Assembly (NCBI GenBank): GCA_009869945.1
Contig: WIXG01000367.1
Coordinates: 1-64,000 of the forward strand
Origin: Mesaphorura yosii
Taxonomy: Eukaryota > Arthropoda > Collembola > Poduromorpha > Tullbergiidae
DNA: 64,000 nt
Direction of reading: 5' to 3'
In this document: positions 61,801 to 64,000 of the stretch, piece by piece
Layout: the number at the start of each line of letters is the position of its first letter
Numbering within the stretch: the stretch's first letter is position 1
Made by a program: the position numbers and the translations under genes
Notes under the pieces: model-generated
What the model was told of the DNA's origin: nothing
Databases searched by the model: none
The model's input: only the letters and a program-made list of their open reading frames with translations

Positions 61801-62495
61801 GGTGTAAATACCGTGAAGTTTCTTAAATGTGTGATCCTCTCTGCGCAGTGATCCGTCTTCAAATTCGCCAAACTCGTCAATGTCCGGATCGCGGTTCAGC
61901 TCATCGTCGACATCGAACGCCGATGCCGCTTCCGGTAGAAATCGAACCCTACTTGGTACCTGTTTTAGGAAATTCATCGCTTATTTTCAATTCTGAACAA
62001 ATTCCGAGACAACTATGAGTACCTTACCAGTGAATGATGGGAGCCAGAGACAGGAGACTCGAGTTTCAATTCCAGCTGTTCAGTCGACAGTCGCGGTCCA
62101 GCTGCTACTGACGCTAGCTTGCTCTCTCTACGAAGTGACCCAGTCGATAGCCGTGAGTCTGCGGCCATCGACCCACGTTTGCTTTCTCTTCGAAATGATG
62201 CAGCAAGTGTTGATTCTGCTACCACCAACTTTCGTTTGCTTTCGCTTTTGAATGGCCCAGTTAACAATCGTGATTCTGCTGCTAGAGATTTTCGCTTGCT
62301 TTCCCTTTTCTGAAAAACTTCAGTTTCCTCCCTTTCATCTTCGCCTTCATGTTCGTATCTGTACTCATGCTCATCGCTTTCATCTTCGCTGACTGATTCA
62401 GCATCGTCTTCCTTTCTCTTAATGGTCTCAACCTTAGATGCCCTTGAAGCTCTTTTCTGCTCGCGAACTGTTGAGGTCGTAGGCTTTCCATCCAT
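58883..62495 (-). CDS. CFAP58: Cilia and flagella associated protein 58
   Basis: A coiled-coil axonemal protein needed for sperm flagella and motile cilia. Eight exons, 62495-62028, 61959-61657, 61583-61354, 61273-60922, 60855-60718, 60650-59593, 59524-59362 and 59284-58883, give 1037 aa, against 872 in human. Coiled coil runs almost throughout from about residue 250. The C-terminal third matches the family best: HPINVHRWRILE, HPKSYELVQKSNLLTKRLI, SPGLEAPENVRYY and KRKQLSTLKNELKEVEGQ, in the same order as human CFAP58. The first exon (156 residues) is an extension not present in human. It has an acidic stretch and four ~20-residue tandem repeats beginning (R/S)ESK. The gene suggests motile flagella, at least in sperm. 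Confidence 0.9.
62070..62306 (-). repeat. Four ~20-codon tandem repeats in CFAP58 exon 1
   Basis: Residues 64-142 of the CFAP58 model form four imperfect units of 19-20 residues, starting RESKRKSLAAESRL, SESKRKLVVAEST, RESKRGSMAADSRL and RESKLASVAAGPRL. Each has a basic RxSKR-type start with a nearby serine (possible basophilic-kinase site), then an Ala/Ser/Leu half. The DNA units diverge, so the array is old rather than a fresh slippage product. Confidence 0.8.
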
Positions 62496-63171
62496 TTTTG
62501 CGCTGAGTCAGAGCGACTTCGTGTTATAAATCAAACCTGCACTGATTTTTCAATCTTATCGCGTGATTAGGGCATGGACTGTGTAAGTGTCTCGATAAAT
62601 GCTCATAGCGAGTGCAGATTCTATCAGAATTTGAGCTCTTTAGCTTTGCAGTTAACCAGCATATGGCCAAGTTAGCTCTTTCCAAGTGAAAATTTGTTGT
62701 CACGGAATTTGAACCGTAGTGGCGGGCGATCAACCTGCGCTAGAAAATCAGGATCCGCCTGAGGAATTTTACGATGTATGCGCAGGCTGCGATCATTCTC
62801 AATGCCTACCTGCTACACTAAATTGCTAGACGGTTGTACTATAGCGATTTCATTTTAATATAATATTTCCATGCTAACCTCGCCTGACCATGGCGTACGC
62901 TGTAAAATTCCCGATTGTTGTGACTTGCAATGGCCCGCAACGATCCTGACGTCAACACCAGTCTCAATGGCGGCAATGAAGAAGGCTACCGGCTTGATTC
63001 CTTCTTGTTCGCCGAGGAAGAATGCATCGAAAGAATTGTGCGAAAATCCGGAATTCAAGAACACGAATGTTTCTGCTCCTGCCGAATACATCGAGAAGTC
63101 AAAAGGTGTAGCCGCATTCATTCCTTGCAACTCTCTTTGGGATATAATTGAACTAATTTTGTGTCGAAGCA
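62496..63171. other. Shared upstream region of CFAP58 and the GOLGA7-like gene
   Basis: Divergent promoter region. From about 62,870 to 63,200 three frames stay open (two plus, one minus), including a plus-strand ATG at 62930 starting MARNDPDVNTSLNGGNEEG with a possible donor AAAAG|GTGTAG. This could be an upstream coding exon of the GOLGA7-like gene or chance. Confidence 0.3.
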
Positions 63172-63912
63172 ATGTCAATTTTAGACGACAAAAGCCACAA
63201 CTCACAGAAGACTGTTTCGATCATGCTGGTAAACAAAGGGCTTGAGATTGATGTGCTGAGCATTGATCACAATGTGACAGCAATCTCGCATGTTGAGGTA
63301 ATGGCTGGGGGACCGAAGAAAGCATCCGAGTTAATTCAACAGCATTTAAAGAACGAAAACACACTGAAGATCCTTGGCGCTTCGTCTCTTAAGAATCCAG
63401 AAAACAACCACCAGTATATTGAAAATCCTGATGTGAAAGTGAAAGGGGCCTCTAGCGTCGCTTCCACCGTTTCCAGCTGTAATAAATCTGATTCAGTCGC
63501 GTCCATTTCTTCTATTTCTCAGAAATGGGCTCGGTCCCCAACGATTTACATCGCAAGAGATTATTCGGAGGGTATGAACGAAGCCTTCAAGACGAAATAC
63601 CCGAAACAACTGCTCGGATACGTTAGAAAACCGCAATGGAAGAACACGATCCACGTTATCAACGAATTGCTGCGGAAAGGTGAACGCATCAACGGGTGGA
63701 CGGTGCTGGAGACTGTGCTGGAAGCAGTGACCTTCCATTTGTACGGACTGATTGTCCCATCACGGAAAGAACTCTTCCTGGATGAATTGGTTGCCTTCAT
63801 CGAGCACGAGAACCGAATCGTTTACAACCCAAAGAGAGTGCATCTCAGCAATCCGCGCCAGAACGCACTTCGACATTTGGAAATCGTTTTCTTGGATCGA
63901 AAGTTTGACTAA
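63172..63912 (+). CDS. GOLGA7/ERF4-like palmitoyltransferase partner
   Basis: A homologue of GOLGA7 (GCP16), the partner subunit that stabilises the DHHC9 palmitoyltransferase acting on Ras at the Golgi. It is a single exon of 246 aa. The conserved Golgin A7/ERF4 domain lies at about 122-246: it starts PTIYIARDYSEGM, includes KTKYPKQL and INELLRKGERINGW, and ends LRHLEIVFLDRKFD, with the FIEHEN segment matching the family's YIQEQN region. Human GOLGA7 is only 137 aa. Here about 110 extra residues precede the domain, including a Ser-rich stretch. The ATG at 63172 is followed by an acceptor-like TTTTAG, so the true start could lie further upstream and be spliced in. The poly(A) signal is AATAAA at 63960. 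Confidence 0.8.
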   Translation: MSILDDKSHNSQKTVSIMLVNKGLEIDVLSIDHNVTAISHVEVMAGGPKKASELIQQHLKNENTLKILGASSLKNPENNHQYIENPDVKVKGASSVASTVSSCNKSDSVASISSISQKWARSPTIYIARDYSEGMNEAFKTKYPKQLLGYVRKPQWKNTIHVINELLRKGERINGWTVLETVLEAVTFHLYGLIVPSRKELFLDELVAFIEHENRIVYNPKRVHLSNPRQNALRHLEIVFLDRKFD

Positions 63913-64000
63913 GTTTGCGACTGATTGTTGTATCGGTTTGTAATTCATTTTTCTAAATTAATAAACTAAATTCGAGCTCGAGCGACTTCGTTAACTCCAT
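63913..64000. terminator. 3' UTR and poly(A) signal of the GOLGA7-like gene
   Basis: AATAAA at 63960-63965, 48 bp after the stop codon, marks the probable transcript end close to the window edge. Confidence 0.6.

Noticed and set aside
1-64000. Search for transposons, long terminal repeats, CRISPR arrays and bacterial-type genes
   Set aside because: No reverse transcriptase, transposase, terminal inverted repeats or regularly spaced direct repeats could be seen by eye. Small or diverged elements could still be missed without a repeat library.

Overview
The window is nuclear DNA of a small-genome animal, most likely an arthropod or close relative. The basis is the presence of GT-AG introns mostly 55-110 bp long (many with GTAAGT donors), AATAAA poly(A) signals, and three genes typical of the group: a rough-type homeobox gene, a trissin neuropeptide precursor and a gustatory-receptor-like 7-TM protein. 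I cannot name the species; a compact-genome hexapod such as a springtail would fit. I saw no transposon, CRISPR array, bacterial gene or convincing tRNA gene. Gene models were built by hand by joining exons at splice sites and checking reading phase; most sum to a whole number of codons.

Layout, left to right: VTI1B SNARE (-, 0.55-1.3 kb); a long gap with a TATA-type promoter near 3.2 kb; STK11IP/LKB1IP (+, 5.7-11.3 kb); LMAN1/ERGIC-53 (+, 12.5-14.8 kb); trissin precursor (+, 16.3-16.9 kb) meeting an F-box/LRR gene tail to tail (-, 17.3-19.1 kb); an ENTREP/FAM189-like tetraspan protein (+, 20.6-23.6 kb); GPD1 (-, 25.5-27.3 kb); proteasome subunit DSS1/SEM1 (-, 29.9-30.4 kb); a Cys-rich, probably GPI-anchored protein (+, 31.3-31.8 kb); rough homeobox gene (-, 33.2-36.9 kb) with a TXNDC17-like gene nested in its first intron on the other strand; a small single-pass membrane protein (+, 38.2-38.9 kb); RPAP3 (+, 39.9-41.9 kb); a gustatory-receptor-like gene (-, 42.1-44.1 kb); ARL2BP (+, 45.8-46.8 kb); eIF2-beta (+, 47.9-49.4 kb); V-ATPase V0 subunit a (-, 49.8-54.3 kb); a tentative small secreted peptide (-, 55.0-55.4 kb); two unnamed single-pass membrane proteins (+, 55.7-58.5 kb); CFAP58 (-, 58.9-62.5 kb); and a GOLGA7-like protein (+, 63.2-63.9 kb).

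The genes do not form one pathway. Several serve endomembrane traffic (VTI1B, LMAN1, V-ATPase a, GOLGA7-like, ENTREP-like) or cilia and small GTPases (CFAP58, ARL2BP); the rest are housekeeping or neural and developmental genes.

The points most worth following up are: two alternative, apparently duplicated exons in the V-ATPase a gene; a TXNDC17 homologue that has lost both catalytic cysteines; the trissin precursor; a possible new amidated peptide gene; and repeated L-x-R-x-x-S sites in the LKB1-interacting protein.
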